Shown piece by piece: positions 20,146 to 29,986 of a stretch of DNA of 64,000 bases; positions within the stretch are counted from its first letter, which is position 1; each line of letters begins with the position of its first letter. The position numbers and the translations under genes are program-made. Under the pieces are notes generated by a model, which was not told the origin of the DNA, made no database searches, and worked only from the letters and a program-made list of their open reading frames with translations. The stretch is from Rhizobium mesoamericanum STM3625 (GTDB lineage: Bacteria; Pseudomonadota; Alphaproteobacteria; Rhizobiales; Rhizobiaceae): NCBI RefSeq assembly GCF_000312665.1, contig NZ_HF536772.1, positions 622,798 through 686,797 of the forward strand, written 5' to 3'.

Positions 20146-21684
20146 CTATTCGACGTCGAACCTTACGCCCTGCGCAAGCGGCAGCGTCTTGCCGTAATTG
20201 ACCGTATTCGTCGCCCTGCGCATATAGGCCTTCCAGGCATCTGAGCCGGACTCGCGGCCGCCGCCAGTCTCCTTCTCGCCGCCGAAGGCACCACCGATCT
20301 CGGCTCCTGACGGACCGAGGTTGACGTTGGCAATGCCACAATCGGAACCGCGCGCCGAAACAAAGGTCTCAGCCTCACGCATGTCATTCGTGAAAATTGA
20401 AGAAGAAAGTCCCTGCGGCACCGCATTATGGAGCTCCAACACCTGATCGAAATCCGTGTACTTCATCACATAGAGGATCGGCGCAAATGTCTCGTGCTCG
20501 ACAGGGCCGGTTTGTGCGGGCATTTCAACGAGCGCCGGACGAACATAGAAGGCGTCACCCGCACCGTTTTCCACACGCTCGCCACCAGTAACCTTACCGC
20601 CGGCAGCCCTCGCTTGCTCAAGAGCCGACTGCATGTTCGTAAAGGCCTGCTTGTCGATGAGGGGCCCCACAAGCGTCCCCGTTTCCAGCGGGTTGCCGAT
20701 CGAAACCGAGCCATAGGCCGTCTTCAGGCGCGGAACGAGCTTGTCATAAACGCTCTCGTGAACGAACAGGCGGCGCAGCGTCGTGCAACGCTGGCCCGCG
20801 GTCCCCATGGCGGAAAAGGCAACACCACGCAGCGTCAGGTCAAGATCGGCCGTCGGGCAGATGACCGCGGCATTATTGCCTCCGAGCTCGAGGATTGATC
20901 GCGCAAAACGCTGTGACAGACGGGGACCGACAACGCGGCCCATGGCCGTCGAACCCGTGGCCGAGACGAGCGGTACCTTGGGATGGTCGACAAGCGCTTC
21001 CCCGACATCGCGTCCGCCAATGAGCAACGTCGAAAGGTTCGCAGGCGCGGCCCCGCTTTCGGCAACAAACCGCTTCAATGCCTTCTCAAACAGCGCCTGA
21101 ACGGCAAGCGCCGTCAGCGGCGTCTTCTCCGAAGGCTTCCACACTGTTGAGTTACCGCAAACCAGCGCCAATGCGGCATTCCACGACCAGACAGCAACCG
21201 GGAAATTGAAGGCAGAGATAATGCCGACGACGCCCAGCGGGTGCCAACTTTCCATCATCCGGTGCTCCGAGCGCTCCGTGGCAATGGTCAGACCGTAGAG
21301 CTGGCGCGACAGGCCGACGGCAAAGTCGCAGATGTCGATCATTTCCTGAACTTCGCCGAGCCCTTCGGAGGTGATCTTGCCAACCTCGATCGAGACGAGT
21401 CGGCCGAGAGCGGCTTTTGCCGCACGGAGCTCCTCGCCGAGCAGGCGCACAAGTTCGCCGCGCTTCGGAGCCGGAACGGCCCGCCACTCGAGGAATGCCT
21501 GGTGTGCCGCCTCGATGGCGTCCTTTGCTTCTAAGGCAGAATGTTCCTTCAGCACACCGATCTCGTTACCGTTGACGGGAGAGGTTACGCGGAGCGTGCC
21601 CCCGATATAGCGGTCGGCACTGACGCCCAGTTCCGTGAGCAGTCTTTTCGTCTCGGCGGCGAGATCAAGTGCAGAAATGGTCAT
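20146..21684 (-). CDS. amaB: Aminoadipate semialdehyde / piperideine-6-carboxylate dehydrogenase (AmaB, ALDH7 family)
   Basis: A 512-residue aldehyde dehydrogenase. Residues ISAFNFPVAVWSWN, VWKPSEKTPLTA, LELGGNNAAVI and the catalytic Cys300 in GQRCTTLRR place it in the ALDH7 (antiquitin) group, which oxidises alpha-aminoadipate semialdehyde to aminoadipate in lysine and pipecolate breakdown. The start ATG at 21684 lies just below the end of amaA. Pairing with an AmaA-like oxidase in one operon supports this over other aldehydes. Confidence 0.86.
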   Translation of the reverse strand: MTISALDLAAETKRLLTELGVSADRYIGGTLRVTSPVNGNEIGVLKEHSALEAKDAIEAAHQAFLEWRAVPAPKRGELVRLLGEELRAAKAALGRLVSIEVGKITSEGLGEVQEMIDICDFAVGLSRQLYGLTIATERSEHRMMESWHPLGVVGIISAFNFPVAVWSWNAALALVCGNSTVWKPSEKTPLTALAVQALFEKALKRFVAESGAAPANLSTLLIGGRDVGEALVDHPKVPLVSATGSTAMGRVVGPRLSQRFARSILELGGNNAAVICPTADLDLTLRGVAFSAMGTAGQRCTTLRRLFVHESVYDKLVPRLKTAYGSVSIGNPLETGTLVGPLIDKQAFTNMQSALEQARAAGGKVTGGERVENGAGDAFYVRPALVEMPAQTGPVEHETFAPILYVMKYTDFDQVLELHNAVPQGLSSSIFTNDMREAETFVSARGSDCGIANVNLGPSGAEIGGAFGGEKETGGGRESGSDAWKAYMRRATNTVNYGKTLPLAQGVRFDVE

Positions 21685-21701
21685 GGATTCAACCTCGGTT
21701 C

Positions 21702-23000
21702 TCAAAAACGGGCATCGGCGAAATGGGCGACTTGGGCGCCGGCTTCGTACCACATTTCCTTCACGACGCGGAAGCTCGGCTCGGATGGCGCTGTCAACGG
21801 CAGTGGCAGGTGCGCTTCCTTCGTCTGCCCCAGAATAAGCTGCGCAAGCGTGCGGCCAAAAACGGTGCCCGGTGCGATCCCGCGACCATTATAACCGGAG
21901 AAGCCTACGACATTCGGCGCGAACCTGTGGAAGCGCGGCAGTGCATTGTCGGTCATCCCAATCTTGCCATACCACTCGCATTCGAACTCGACATCGCCAA
22001 GCTGCGGAAAGAGCTTCTTCAAGGAGCGTTTTGCCCAGGCCGTGTGGATGCCAAGCCCGGTATTGCGTAAAGCACCGACACTGCCGAATATCAGACGCCC
22101 GGCCTGGTCCATGCGATAGGAGGAGAGGATTTCCTTCGTGTCCCAAACTCCCTCGCGCCCTGCAAGGATCGAGCGGCACAAATTGTCGCCAAGTGGCCGA
22201 GTCGCAAGATTGAAATAGGGCAGGTGGACCTGCTCGTTGCGCACTGGTTGCCAGGGACCCGTGCTGTATGCATCAGTCGCCACGATGATCCAGTCGGCCA
22301 TCACCTCGCCCTTGGTCGTCCTGACGGCCCAGCGATTCCCTTTCCGCTCGGTAGCGATGACCGGGCTCGATGTGTGGATTGAAACGCCAGCTTTGGCCGC
22401 TGCATGGGCGAGACCTCGGGCATATGCAAGCGGCTGCAGCGTACCCGCGCGCATGTCGAGCAACGATCCCGTATAGGCGCTGCTGCCGACACGCTTGGCC
22501 GTCTCGACAGCATCCAGCAGCGTCACGGGCGCTCCGCGCACCGCCCATTGCCGCGCGCGATCTTCGATCTCCTTTAAGCCACTCTCGCCAACAGCGACGT
22601 GAAGCGTACCGTTCCGTTCGAGCTCACAGGCAATGCCATGCTTATCGATCAAATTCATAACGAGCTTTGGCGCATTGCCTAAAAGATCGAGTAGACGTTC
22701 GCCATAGACCGGGCCGAGAACCCCCGGAAGGTCGTCCGGCATGACCCACATGCCGGCGTTGATGAGGCCGACGTTGCGGCCCGCACCGCCGAAGCCGATT
22801 TCCTTGGCCTCAAGCAAAACAACCTTCGAGCCCGCTTCGGCCAGATGGAGACTGGACGAAAGACCAGTATAGCCGCCACCAACAACAACGACGTCGGCAC
22901 TCACGGCGCCAGCTAGCGACGGTGTCATGGGCGGCTGGGGAGCCGTTTTTTCCCAAAGGCCGTGGGAACGGGGATCGTTCAGCATTCGATCAAAATCCAT
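21702..23000 (-). CDS. amaA: FAD-dependent L-pipecolate oxidase (AmaA-like)
   Basis: A 432-residue DAO-family flavoprotein. The FAD motif VVVVGGGYTGLSSSLHLAEAGSKVVLLEAKEIGFGGAGRN sits at about 37-76, and the C-terminal VVGFSGYNGRGIAPGTVFGRTLAQL closes the cofactor site. AmaA of Pseudomonas putida oxidises L-pipecolate to piperideine-6-carboxylate, the substrate of the next gene, 17 bases downstream. Substrate is inferred from that pairing; related enzymes act on other secondary amines (for example gamma-glutamyl putrescine). Confidence 0.78.
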   Translation of the reverse strand: MDFDRMLNDPRSHGLWEKTAPQPPMTPSLAGAVSADVVVVGGGYTGLSSSLHLAEAGSKVVLLEAKEIGFGGAGRNVGLINAGMWVMPDDLPGVLGPVYGERLLDLLGNAPKLVMNLIDKHGIACELERNGTLHVAVGESGLKEIEDRARQWAVRGAPVTLLDAVETAKRVGSSAYTGSLLDMRAGTLQPLAYARGLAHAAAKAGVSIHTSSPVIATERKGNRWAVRTTKGEVMADWIIVATDAYSTGPWQPVRNEQVHLPYFNLATRPLGDNLCRSILAGREGVWDTKEILSSYRMDQAGRLIFGSVGALRNTGLGIHTAWAKRSLKKLFPQLGDVEFECEWYGKIGMTDNALPRFHRFAPNVVGFSGYNGRGIAPGTVFGRTLAQLILGQTKEAHLPLPLTAPSEPSFRVVKEMWYEAGAQVAHFADARF

Positions 23001-23203
23001 CCATTGGGCAGCGACATTGTAGCGCCGTGCGATTGCTTATAAAACCGCTGACGCGGTTGCCGATTGCAGCCAGGAGCTGGGTGCCCGGCGCGTCGATCAC
23101 ATTCCAGTTCATTCCGATTCCGTCAGATGAATTACTTTACAAAGCGGGGCAGGCGGTAAATATCGACATTTAGGAAATAGCTTATTCTCAAATGGAATGA
23201 TGG

Positions 23204-24094
23204 ATGCTGCCGTCACGACGCTTTCTTCCGTCGACATCCCTGCTTGTCGCCTTCGAGGCGGCATCTCGCACCGGTAGCGTAACGGCAGCCGCGCGCGAGC
23301 TCGACCTCACGCAGAGCGCTGTCAGTCGCCAGATCAAGGCGCTGGAGGAGCAACTCGGTGTCGAACTGTTCGTGCGTGAGCGCCAGACCGTGCGGTTGAC
23401 GCTTGCCGGCGACGGTTATGCCCGCGAAATACGCGAGGCACTACGACGCATTTCGAGCGCATCGCTGAACCTGCGCGCCAACCCCCACGGCGGTACGCTC
23501 AATTTGGCCATCCTCCCCACCTTCGGGATGCGATGGTTGGCACCCCGACTGGGAAGCTTCCTCGCCGCCAATCCCGGGGTGATGATCAATCTCGTCACCC
23601 GATTGTCGCCCTTCGACTTCCGGCTCGATTCAATTGACGCGGCCATTCACTTCGGTCACGCACATTGGCCCGGCGCGGAGCTGACATTTCTCATGTCGGA
23701 GAAGACCGTCCCAGCCTGCAGCCCCGAGTTTCGCACCCGGCACCTGATCAACGCTGCGCAGGATCTGCTCGAAGCCCCACTGCTGCACCTGACGACACGC
23801 CCCGATGCGTGGGAGCGGTGGTTCGCAGACAATGGTGTGAGCTTTCAAAGTGTCCACGGTATGCTCTTCGATCAGTTCGCGACGGCCGCCCAAGCGGCGA
23901 CGGCCGGCCTCGGCGTTGCGCTGCTACCGACTTTCCTGATTCAGGATGAGCTGAAACGCGGCGACCTCGTTGCAGCCGTGGACCGCGAAACGGAAAGCAG
24001 TGGGCATTACTATCTTGCCTATCCGCCGGAACGAGCCGATTACGCGCCGCTGCTGGCATTTCGCGCCTGGATCGTTCGTGAAGCCGCGATCTGA
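23204..24094 (+). CDS. LysR-family transcriptional regulator
   Basis: A 296-residue GcvA-like LysR protein: helix-turn-helix at about 17-60 (GSVTAAARELDLTQSAVSRQ) and an effector domain from about 95. It diverges from amaA across a 203-base gap, the usual layout for a LysR regulator of the neighbouring catabolic operon, so pipecolate or a lysine derivative may be the inducer (inference). Confidence 0.88.
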   Translation: MLPSRRFLPSTSLLVAFEAASRTGSVTAAARELDLTQSAVSRQIKALEEQLGVELFVRERQTVRLTLAGDGYAREIREALRRISSASLNLRANPHGGTLNLAILPTFGMRWLAPRLGSFLAANPGVMINLVTRLSPFDFRLDSIDAAIHFGHAHWPGAELTFLMSEKTVPACSPEFRTRHLINAAQDLLEAPLLHLTTRPDAWERWFADNGVSFQSVHGMLFDQFATAAQAATAGLGVALLPTFLIQDELKRGDLVAAVDRETESSGHYYLAYPPERADYAPLLAFRAWIVREAAI

Positions 24095-24159
24095 AGCTTG
24101 CGCCAACAGGGCGCTTTCGAGCATTATGCCCGAACCAGAATATGATCAGGAACCTCTTC

Positions 24160-24396
24160 ATGAAGCCAATTTTCGTTCAGCTCCAATGTGCGCCGGGCAA
24201 GACCTATGAGGTCGCCGATGCCATCTATCAGACCGAGCGCGTTTCGGAGCTCTATTCGACGAGCGGCGACTATGATCTTCTGCTCAAGATCTACGTCGAA
24301 GAGGGTCAGGACATTGGCAAGTTCATCAACGATAATATTGCCAACATCCCCGGCATTGTGCGCTCGCTGACAACGCTGACCTTCAAGGCCTTCTAA
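24160..24396 (+). CDS. Stand-alone Lrp/AsnC ligand-binding (RAM) domain protein
   Basis: A 78-residue protein MKPIFVQLQCAPGKTYEVAD continuing to IVRSLTTLTFKAF, which covers only the RAM effector domain of Lrp/AsnC regulators; the DNA-binding half is absent. Such small proteins form rings and may bind amino acids or pair with full Lrp proteins. The ATG at 24160 follows AGGAAC. It lies after the LysR gene and beside the lysine-catabolic genes, so an amino-acid-sensing role is plausible. Confidence 0.88.
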   Translation: MKPIFVQLQCAPGKTYEVADAIYQTERVSELYSTSGDYDLLLKIYVEEGQDIGKFINDNIANIPGIVRSLTTLTFKAF

Positions 24397-24432
24397 GCAG
24401 CCGTTTGCAACACCGGCCTCCTCGCAAGTGCA

Positions 24433-26907
24433 CTAAAATGCGACGGCGCGCGAACTGCCGAGGCTTGTAATCGCACCGGACGGCGCTTCTCCATCCACCG
24501 ACCCAGATAGTCGCAGCAACCGGACGCGTTTGGCAGCGCCGGGGGCAAGATGAAACCAGTCGTCGTGCGGGCGATAGCCATCGACACTGACGTGAACGGA
24601 CTGCGCAAACCTGTCGGCTGCGATATCGAGCACCCATGCATCGTCCTGTCGCGTCACCGCCACCTGGATTTCAGCGTCGTGGAAACTCTTGGAGCGCCCC
24701 AAGGGAAAATGAAAGGCGTCGGCAACCACCGGACCGCCGTCCGGCAGACGCAAGCGGGCAACGGTGACGTCATGGGAAGGCGGGCCGAAGCGGAAGGCGT
24801 AAGTCGTGTCGAAAAACGCACCAAAGAGATCGGTCGCAGCAAAGGTCTCGCAACTCCTTGGGGCCAAAGCCAGAATGCGGCCGCCGCTGACGACGTGCTG
24901 CCTGCCGTGCCGCAAGCAAACAAGCTCGAGATCAAGCTGGAGAGCGTTCTCGGTCTCGTTCAGCACGTGGATATCGAGGCCATTCGTGCCTTCGTCAGTG
25001 AGGACAACCTGAACCGGCCGGAACGCGCGACCTAGCGCGTACCAGATGGGTTTCGGCTCGCCGGTCGAATCAATCACACCCCAACCAGGGCCAGGCATTA
25101 AATCCTGCAGCGTCCAGACCAGTGCGCCGTTGCAGGTCGACCCCTTGCGTCGCCATTCGGCAAAGGTCGCTTCTGCAACTTCACCGGTAACGACGCGGGA
25201 AAGTTCGAGGTACCGCTCGCGATTCTCACGCCGGAGGCGCGCCGAATCCTCGCCATAGAGTTCTGCCAGATAGAAATCCCTGACGTCCTCGAAATCCCAC
25301 GACGCCCCGCGGTCACGGGGAACTCGCGATTTCCATAGCGGACTGTGGACCGGCGGCACGTCCAGATGGCGTTGCAACGTTCTCTGCTGCGGTACATTGG
25401 CGAAAGCCAGGCTCTCGGCCGCGAAGCGAATATTCGCTCGGCGTGCGTCGTCAAGCGGTCGCATATAGGCGCCGACGCCATAGTAATGGGTAACCCCGAC
25501 GTTCGGAGAAAACGGCATTGCGCCGCCTGAAGGTGAATTGGGCACATACGGGACGTCGGGCCGCATGCGCCCGGCAATCGCCGGAATAATCTCTTCCGTG
25601 ATCGGACCCGACCAATAGTCCCGCGGCAATCCAAGCATGGCCGCTTGCTGGTAGATCTCGCTGCCGCCGCACAATACCGCCAGCGACGGGCATCCCTGGA
25701 CGGCATGCAGGAGTTCCTCGACCTCCGCATGGATATGCGCCGTCAGAGTTTTGTCGTTCTTCGGATAGTCAAAACTCGCGAACATGAAGTCCTGCCAGAC
25801 AAGCAGACCCAGCTCGTCGCAGAGCTGAAAGAACTCTGGCGACTCATAGGCCATCGTCCCGCCGATACGAATCATGTTCATGCCGGCCTCGGCAGCTAGG
25901 CGCAGGAACGGCTCGTAATCCGCCCTGCCGCCCGGCAACCGAGCGATATCGGCTGTCGTCCAAACAGCACCACGGCAGAAGATGCGCTCGCTGTTAACCA
26001 ACAGCGCAAAATCCTCTCCGTGAGCTCCGCGATCGATGTCTATCCGCCGAAAACCTGTTCGCCCTGCGTGATGTGCAACACCGTCAATGACGATCAGGTA
26101 ATCATAAAGTTGAGGCGCTCCATGCGTGTGCGGCCACCAGAGATCGACATCCTTCAGCTTTAGGATTGCCGAGTAGTGGCTCTCTCCAATCTTTTCGAAG
26201 GCCTGCGCGATCTCTCCGCAACGAAGCATCAAATTCGGGTTGTCGACATTCGTGTGTAGCGAAACGCTCAACCGTCCGCTGCCGTCCGCCTCAAGCGCGG
26301 CGCGGACAGTCACATTGTCGATCGAAGCGACATCGCGGCGCACGAGCGTGATGGGACGCCAAGGACCAACCGCATGAATTTCCGGACACCAGCCCGGCAT
26401 GCGCCCAAGCAACGTCGTGCGAACGTTCTTTAGTCCTTGCGGCGTGATCATCTGCGTACGCCAGCGGGCGCGCGGGCCGGATTCGGCCAGCTTCGGCGCC
26501 AAGGCTCGGAAGCAAAGCGCCAGCTCGTCGCCGCCGGAGAGCGTCACCGGTATCTCGTGCAAGGTGAACATGCTTTCCGACGCCAATATCTCCCGGCCAT
26601 TGAGAAAGACATGACACAGCGTCGCCAATCCCTCGAAGCGAAGGATCGCATCGCCCGGCTGTGCGTCAAATAGCCGGCAAAGATACCACGCATCGCGGGT
26701 ATCGAGCGGCTCCGGATTTTCACGATCGAACCGCCCTGCCTTTTCCAAGGCCGAAGCGACAGTTCCCGGCACTTCGGCAGCGATGAACTGAGCGGACAAG
26801 GGAATATCATGAGGAGTTGTGCAAGCGTCCGGCTCCGTCAGAACCAGATTCCAGCCTTCGGCGAGCAGAGTTTCCTGCGCGCCGACACTCGCCAACCTTC
26901 CCCGCAT
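24433..26907 (-). CDS. GH2 beta-mannosidase-like glycoside hydrolase
   Basis: An 824-residue protein with the three-part GH2 layout: jelly-roll domain (ATLCHVFLNGREILASESMF), immunoglobulin-like domain and TIM barrel (AGMNMIRIGGTMAYESPEFFQLCDELGLLVWQDFMFA). The acid/base Glu appears as LCGGSEIYQQ in place of the usual WxGNNE, and a nucleophile Glu is likely in RFAAESLAFAN. No signal peptide, so it acts in the cytoplasm. It is the last gene of the carrier-protein operon, 16 bases after DUF1839. Beta-mannosidase activity is not certain; the altered motif points to another glycoside. Confidence 0.8.
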   Translation of the reverse strand: MRGRLASVGAQETLLAEGWNLVLTEPDACTTPHDIPLSAQFIAAEVPGTVASALEKAGRFDRENPEPLDTRDAWYLCRLFDAQPGDAILRFEGLATLCHVFLNGREILASESMFTLHEIPVTLSGGDELALCFRALAPKLAESGPRARWRTQMITPQGLKNVRTTLLGRMPGWCPEIHAVGPWRPITLVRRDVASIDNVTVRAALEADGSGRLSVSLHTNVDNPNLMLRCGEIAQAFEKIGESHYSAILKLKDVDLWWPHTHGAPQLYDYLIVIDGVAHHAGRTGFRRIDIDRGAHGEDFALLVNSERIFCRGAVWTTADIARLPGGRADYEPFLRLAAEAGMNMIRIGGTMAYESPEFFQLCDELGLLVWQDFMFASFDYPKNDKTLTAHIHAEVEELLHAVQGCPSLAVLCGGSEIYQQAAMLGLPRDYWSGPITEEIIPAIAGRMRPDVPYVPNSPSGGAMPFSPNVGVTHYYGVGAYMRPLDDARRANIRFAAESLAFANVPQQRTLQRHLDVPPVHSPLWKSRVPRDRGASWDFEDVRDFYLAELYGEDSARLRRENRERYLELSRVVTGEVAEATFAEWRRKGSTCNGALVWTLQDLMPGPGWGVIDSTGEPKPIWYALGRAFRPVQVVLTDEGTNGLDIHVLNETENALQLDLELVCLRHGRQHVVSGGRILALAPRSCETFAATDLFGAFFDTTYAFRFGPPSHDVTVARLRLPDGGPVVADAFHFPLGRSKSFHDAEIQVAVTRQDDAWVLDIAADRFAQSVHVSVDGYRPHDDWFHLAPGAAKRVRLLRLSGSVDGEAPSGAITSLGSSRAVAF

Positions 26908-26923
26908 GCTTAGACTCCCAGCT

Positions 26924-27883
26924 TCACAACCGCTCCTTCAGCGAAGCCATCATGGCATCCCATGCATCGGCCGCCGGATCAAGCGCTGTGCGCAGTGGAT
27001 CATATTTCTTCCGCAGCACGGCCCGGGCGAGCTGGAACTGCACTGACTTTGCAACTTCGGATATGCGGCGCGCATCAGCGATGGCGGATGAAAATTCATT
27101 GGCGGAGAGCCAGGCAAGATGATCACCGGCAAGTTCGAAATTGGCACCAAACTGGCGTAACGTGTTGAATGCATATTTGTGAAAGAAACCAAACGGTCGC
27201 TCTGCCACTGCTTCCACCTGCCGCGGAAACACTTCGGCGAAGGCGCGAATGGGATTCGAGACCGGCCGGCGGGCGAAATGACGTTTGAGAAGTTTCCGCG
27301 CCGTCGTGCCGGCATGCGCAGCGTCAGGAACGCAGGCCGGCAACTTTGCAAATTCGGCGTATGGAAGGAACGACGGATCTCCTGGCGTCAGGTGAAGCTG
27401 GAACAGCCCGTCGAAGTCATCGCCCTCGAGCTGAAAGTAACCGCCGTTGTGAAAGTACTCGACGCGTCTAGCGGCAACATCGAGCCTATTGATTGCCACG
27501 GTGGTCTTGCCATGCTCGGATCGATATGCAGTGCCCTGCGTGTCGGGCATATAAAACGGATCCATCTCGATCAGGCAAAGACGGCCGCGTGCGATCTGCA
27601 CGTCGATGTGCCGTTCGACGCGGTCGAAGATCGCAAGTTCCGTGACGCGGATATCGTAGAGCGACTCGAGATCCTCGTAGGGCACCTTGAAAAAGGTGAA
27701 TTGGTCGCCCTCAAAGTCCTGTGTGAGCGTGAAACTAAGCATCGCTTCCGGCGCAGCGCCGACAGCGTTCAGGACTTCGATCCAAAGGTCGACGTAGCAA
27801 TTGGTTTCGGGCCACATACGCTCGCTGGAGTGCAGCGGATGCGACTGATACCCGCCCGGGCGCACCCGTGGGAAGACTGTCAT
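26924..27883 (-). CDS. DUF1839 family protein
   Basis: A 319-residue protein beginning MTVFPRVRPGGYQSHPLHSS, with a conserved RMWPETNCYVDLWIEVLNA block and VEYFHNGGYFQLEGDDFDGLF. DUF1839 has no established activity but in rhizobia and Bradyrhizobium it occurs beside amino acid:[carrier protein] ligases, as here. It may act on the carrier-bound aminoacyl group or transfer it (inference). The ATG at 27883 lies eight bases after the ligase stop; a TTG further up would overlap it. Confidence 0.8.
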   Translation of the reverse strand: MTVFPRVRPGGYQSHPLHSSERMWPETNCYVDLWIEVLNAVGAAPEAMLSFTLTQDFEGDQFTFFKVPYEDLESLYDIRVTELAIFDRVERHIDVQIARGRLCLIEMDPFYMPDTQGTAYRSEHGKTTVAINRLDVAARRVEYFHNGGYFQLEGDDFDGLFQLHLTPGDPSFLPYAEFAKLPACVPDAAHAGTTARKLLKRHFARRPVSNPIRAFAEVFPRQVEAVAERPFGFFHKYAFNTLRQFGANFELAGDHLAWLSANEFSSAIADARRISEVAKSVQFQLARAVLRKKYDPLRTALDPAADAWDAMMASLKERL

Positions 27884-27891
27884 CGCTTCGT

Positions 27892-28800
27892 TCAGCCCCA
27901 CAGCGCTTGACGCACCTTGGAGGGCCAATGTCTAACCTCGAGCCCGTGGTGATGGAACAGCGCAAGCGCAATTCGCTCAAGCCCGAAGCCGACGCAAGCG
28001 GTATGCGCGACGCTGTCGTCTTCGAGATAGAGCTCCCATTTTGCGCCAAACGCGTCCTGATGGTAGTTGAAGCTCATGCAGGCCGTTGGCTCGGCAACCG
28101 AAGTGATCGGAATGAGCAGTTCAAATTTCAGGTTCTGATCGCGCTGATTGTTGGCCAGCATTTTGCCGGCACGGCCGAAGAACGGATCATTCGCGATATC
28201 AATCGTCACATCCAGGCCGACTGCCTTCATCATTTCAACGCCGCGATCCATCCAGCACTGCCGGAAATCCGTGACATGCTGTTCCGTCCCCATGCAAATA
28301 TATTCACGCATGCGGAAAAGCTGCTGGCGCGCGGGATCCCGGGAAGGCTCATGGCGGAAGCAATAGGATTGCAGATCGAAGAGGCCGCCGCCCATCGGCA
28401 GTTTGCCGCGGCGAGCAACCGTCGGATAGAGCGGATAGCAGGCCGCAGGAGTCAACACGATGTCCGTTGCCTGCTGATCCTTCGTCCAGTCGTCGCCCAC
28501 TTCCATGCACTGAAGGAGACTCATGTGATCAAGTTCGCCCCCGCAGAAACTGTGAACGGTGCCGGCGAGCTGCGGAAAGCTCTTCATGTAACCGCTCTTC
28601 TCGAAGAAGGCGCGGTTCATCCCCGGCGGGAAACGCATCGCCTCGGCGCCGTCGGCGCCACCGAACTTGTCGATCAGGCGCTCGAAGGCGGCGATGACGT
28701 CTTCGAATTGTCCGCTGCGCCCGTAAAGACCGTCAACACCCGTATCGATCAGGAGGCCCGATTCAAAGAGCCTGTCCAGAAATGTCGTCTGCATGTCCAT
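27892..28800 (-). CDS. Amino acid:[carrier protein] ligase (class II aaRS-like)
   Basis: A 302-residue seryl-tRNA-synthetase-like catalytic core without the tRNA-binding arm. Motif 2 is in [26 protein letters not shown] and motif 3 in [14 protein letters not shown]. Likely zinc ligands, by analogy with the Bradyrhizobium enzyme, are the Cys in AACYPLYP, the Glu in MREYICM and the Cys in HTACVGF. Homologues activate glycine or alanine and load it on the phosphopantetheine of a small carrier protein, not on tRNA. The start ATG at 28800 lies just after the dehydrogenase stop. The carrier is encoded two genes upstream. Confidence 0.9.
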   Translation of the reverse strand: MDMQTTFLDRLFESGLLIDTGVDGLYGRSGQFEDVIAAFERLIDKFGGADGAEAMRFPPGMNRAFFEKSGYMKSFPQLAGTVHSFCGGELDHMSLLQCMEVGDDWTKDQQATDIVLTPAACYPLYPTVARRGKLPMGGGLFDLQSYCFRHEPSRDPARQQLFRMREYICMGTEQHVTDFRQCWMDRGVEMMKAVGLDVTIDIANDPFFGRAGKMLANNQRDQNLKFELLIPITSVAEPTACMSFNYHQDAFGAKWELYLEDDSVAHTACVGFGLERIALALFHHHGLEVRHWPSKVRQALWG

Positions 28801-28804
28801 GTCA

Positions 28805-29986
28805 TCACCCCAGTAAGCTAGTGTCCTGCTTGTGGACAAGAAGCATGCTCGACGTGTTGCCGAGGATGCGGTCGTTCGAGATCATGAGTTGTGCGGAGTG
28901 GGCGTCGCGCAGGTGTCGTCCGACGCTGAACGGCGTGCCGTTCTTGTAGCCCATGATCCCACAGATCAGCATCGCGTGATTGACGATCTCGAGAATCGTC
29001 TCCGATGATGCGATCTTCACGTTGTTCATCGTGACGGCAAAGCCCATCGAGGAAAGTTTGTCCGCGTCGTCCCTTGCATCCTCGTAGGCTTTCAGACCGG
29101 CGACGACATTCGAGCGAACCAACTGCAGGAGGTTGGAAACCTCGGCTAATCGCAGGGCTCCGGGCGGTGGTGTCCCCGGCGACTTGCGCGCCGCAGCGCG
29201 CACGAATGCTTGGGCGCGACCGACAGCATCGACGGCGATGCCATACCAAACGCCGCTCCAAAGAAGGTGCGACGACGCCAGCATTGATTGAGCGGCAATC
29301 TCCGCGAAGGGCTTAGGCAGAATTTGTGTTGCGAGCGCCTCACCCTTGAAGAGGAAGCCATCCGAACACGTGCCGCGCATGCCGAGCGTATTCCACGCGT
29401 GGGTTTTTTCCAGCGTGTATTGCTCCTTGAGAAAAACGGTCAGGACCTGATCGGAAGAAGCCGCGTTTGCGTGCGCTCGCGAGGTAATCATGATCGCATC
29501 GGCATAGGAACCGTAGGATATCACGGTCGCATCTTTCTCCAGACGGCAGGTATCGCCGTCCACCTCGATGGCACAGATGCTATTCCTGAGGTTGCCGCCA
29601 ATGCCACCTTCGGTGGTCGCCGAGCCGATCAGCAATTGTTCAAGTGCGACGCGTTGCATGAAGGCCCGATGCCACTCGCTCTCGGCACCGTGCTCGACCA
29701 GGCTGCAAAGCTTAATGTGATGCATGGCGAAGACCATGGCAGCCGCAGAACACGCCTGCCCAAGCATCGAGCACAGCTCCGCGATCTGCGCAATAGTCGC
29801 CCCTTCGCCGCCGAAATGGCGTGGAATCTGAATTCCGAGCAGCCGCTCGGCCCTCAAGGCCTCCACAGCTTCGTATGGGAACCTTCCATCAAAATCGACG
29901 GAGTCCGCATGCTTTGCCGCGATCGCGGACACGCGGGCGACCCTGGCGGCAAGATCCTCTTCCACGATTTTGACCGGAAAGTTCAT
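28805..29986 (-). CDS. Acyl-CoA dehydrogenase-like flavoprotein
   Basis: A 393-residue acyl-CoA dehydrogenase fold of the DszC/SfnC-like type: N-terminal helices ([20 protein letters not shown]), central [20 protein letters not shown] and C-terminal four-helix bundle ([20 protein letters not shown]). It starts one base after the carrier-protein stop, so the two are probably translated together. In this context it may oxidise the aminoacyl group held on the carrier, as known flavoproteins do for carrier-bound proline; the reaction is not established. Confidence 0.82.
   Translation of the reverse strand: MNFPVKIVEEDLAARVARVSAIAAKHADSVDFDGRFPYEAVEALRAERLLGIQIPRHFGGEGATIAQIAELCSMLGQACSAAAMVFAMHHIKLCSLVEHGAESEWHRAFMQRVALEQLLIGSATTEGGIGGNLRNSICAIEVDGDTCRLEKDATVISYGSYADAIMITSRAHANAASSDQVLTVFLKEQYTLEKTHAWNTLGMRGTCSDGFLFKGEALATQILPKPFAEIAAQSMLASSHLLWSGVWYGIAVDAVGRAQAFVRAAARKSPGTPPPGALRLAEVSNLLQLVRSNVVAGLKAYEDARDDADKLSSMGFAVTMNNVKIASSETILEIVNHAMLICGIMGYKNGTPFSVGRHLRDAHSAQLMISNDRILGNTSSMLLVHKQDTSLLG

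Noticed and set aside
27868..28821. 317-codon plus-strand open frame
   Set aside because: Antisense to the amino acid:[carrier protein] ligase.
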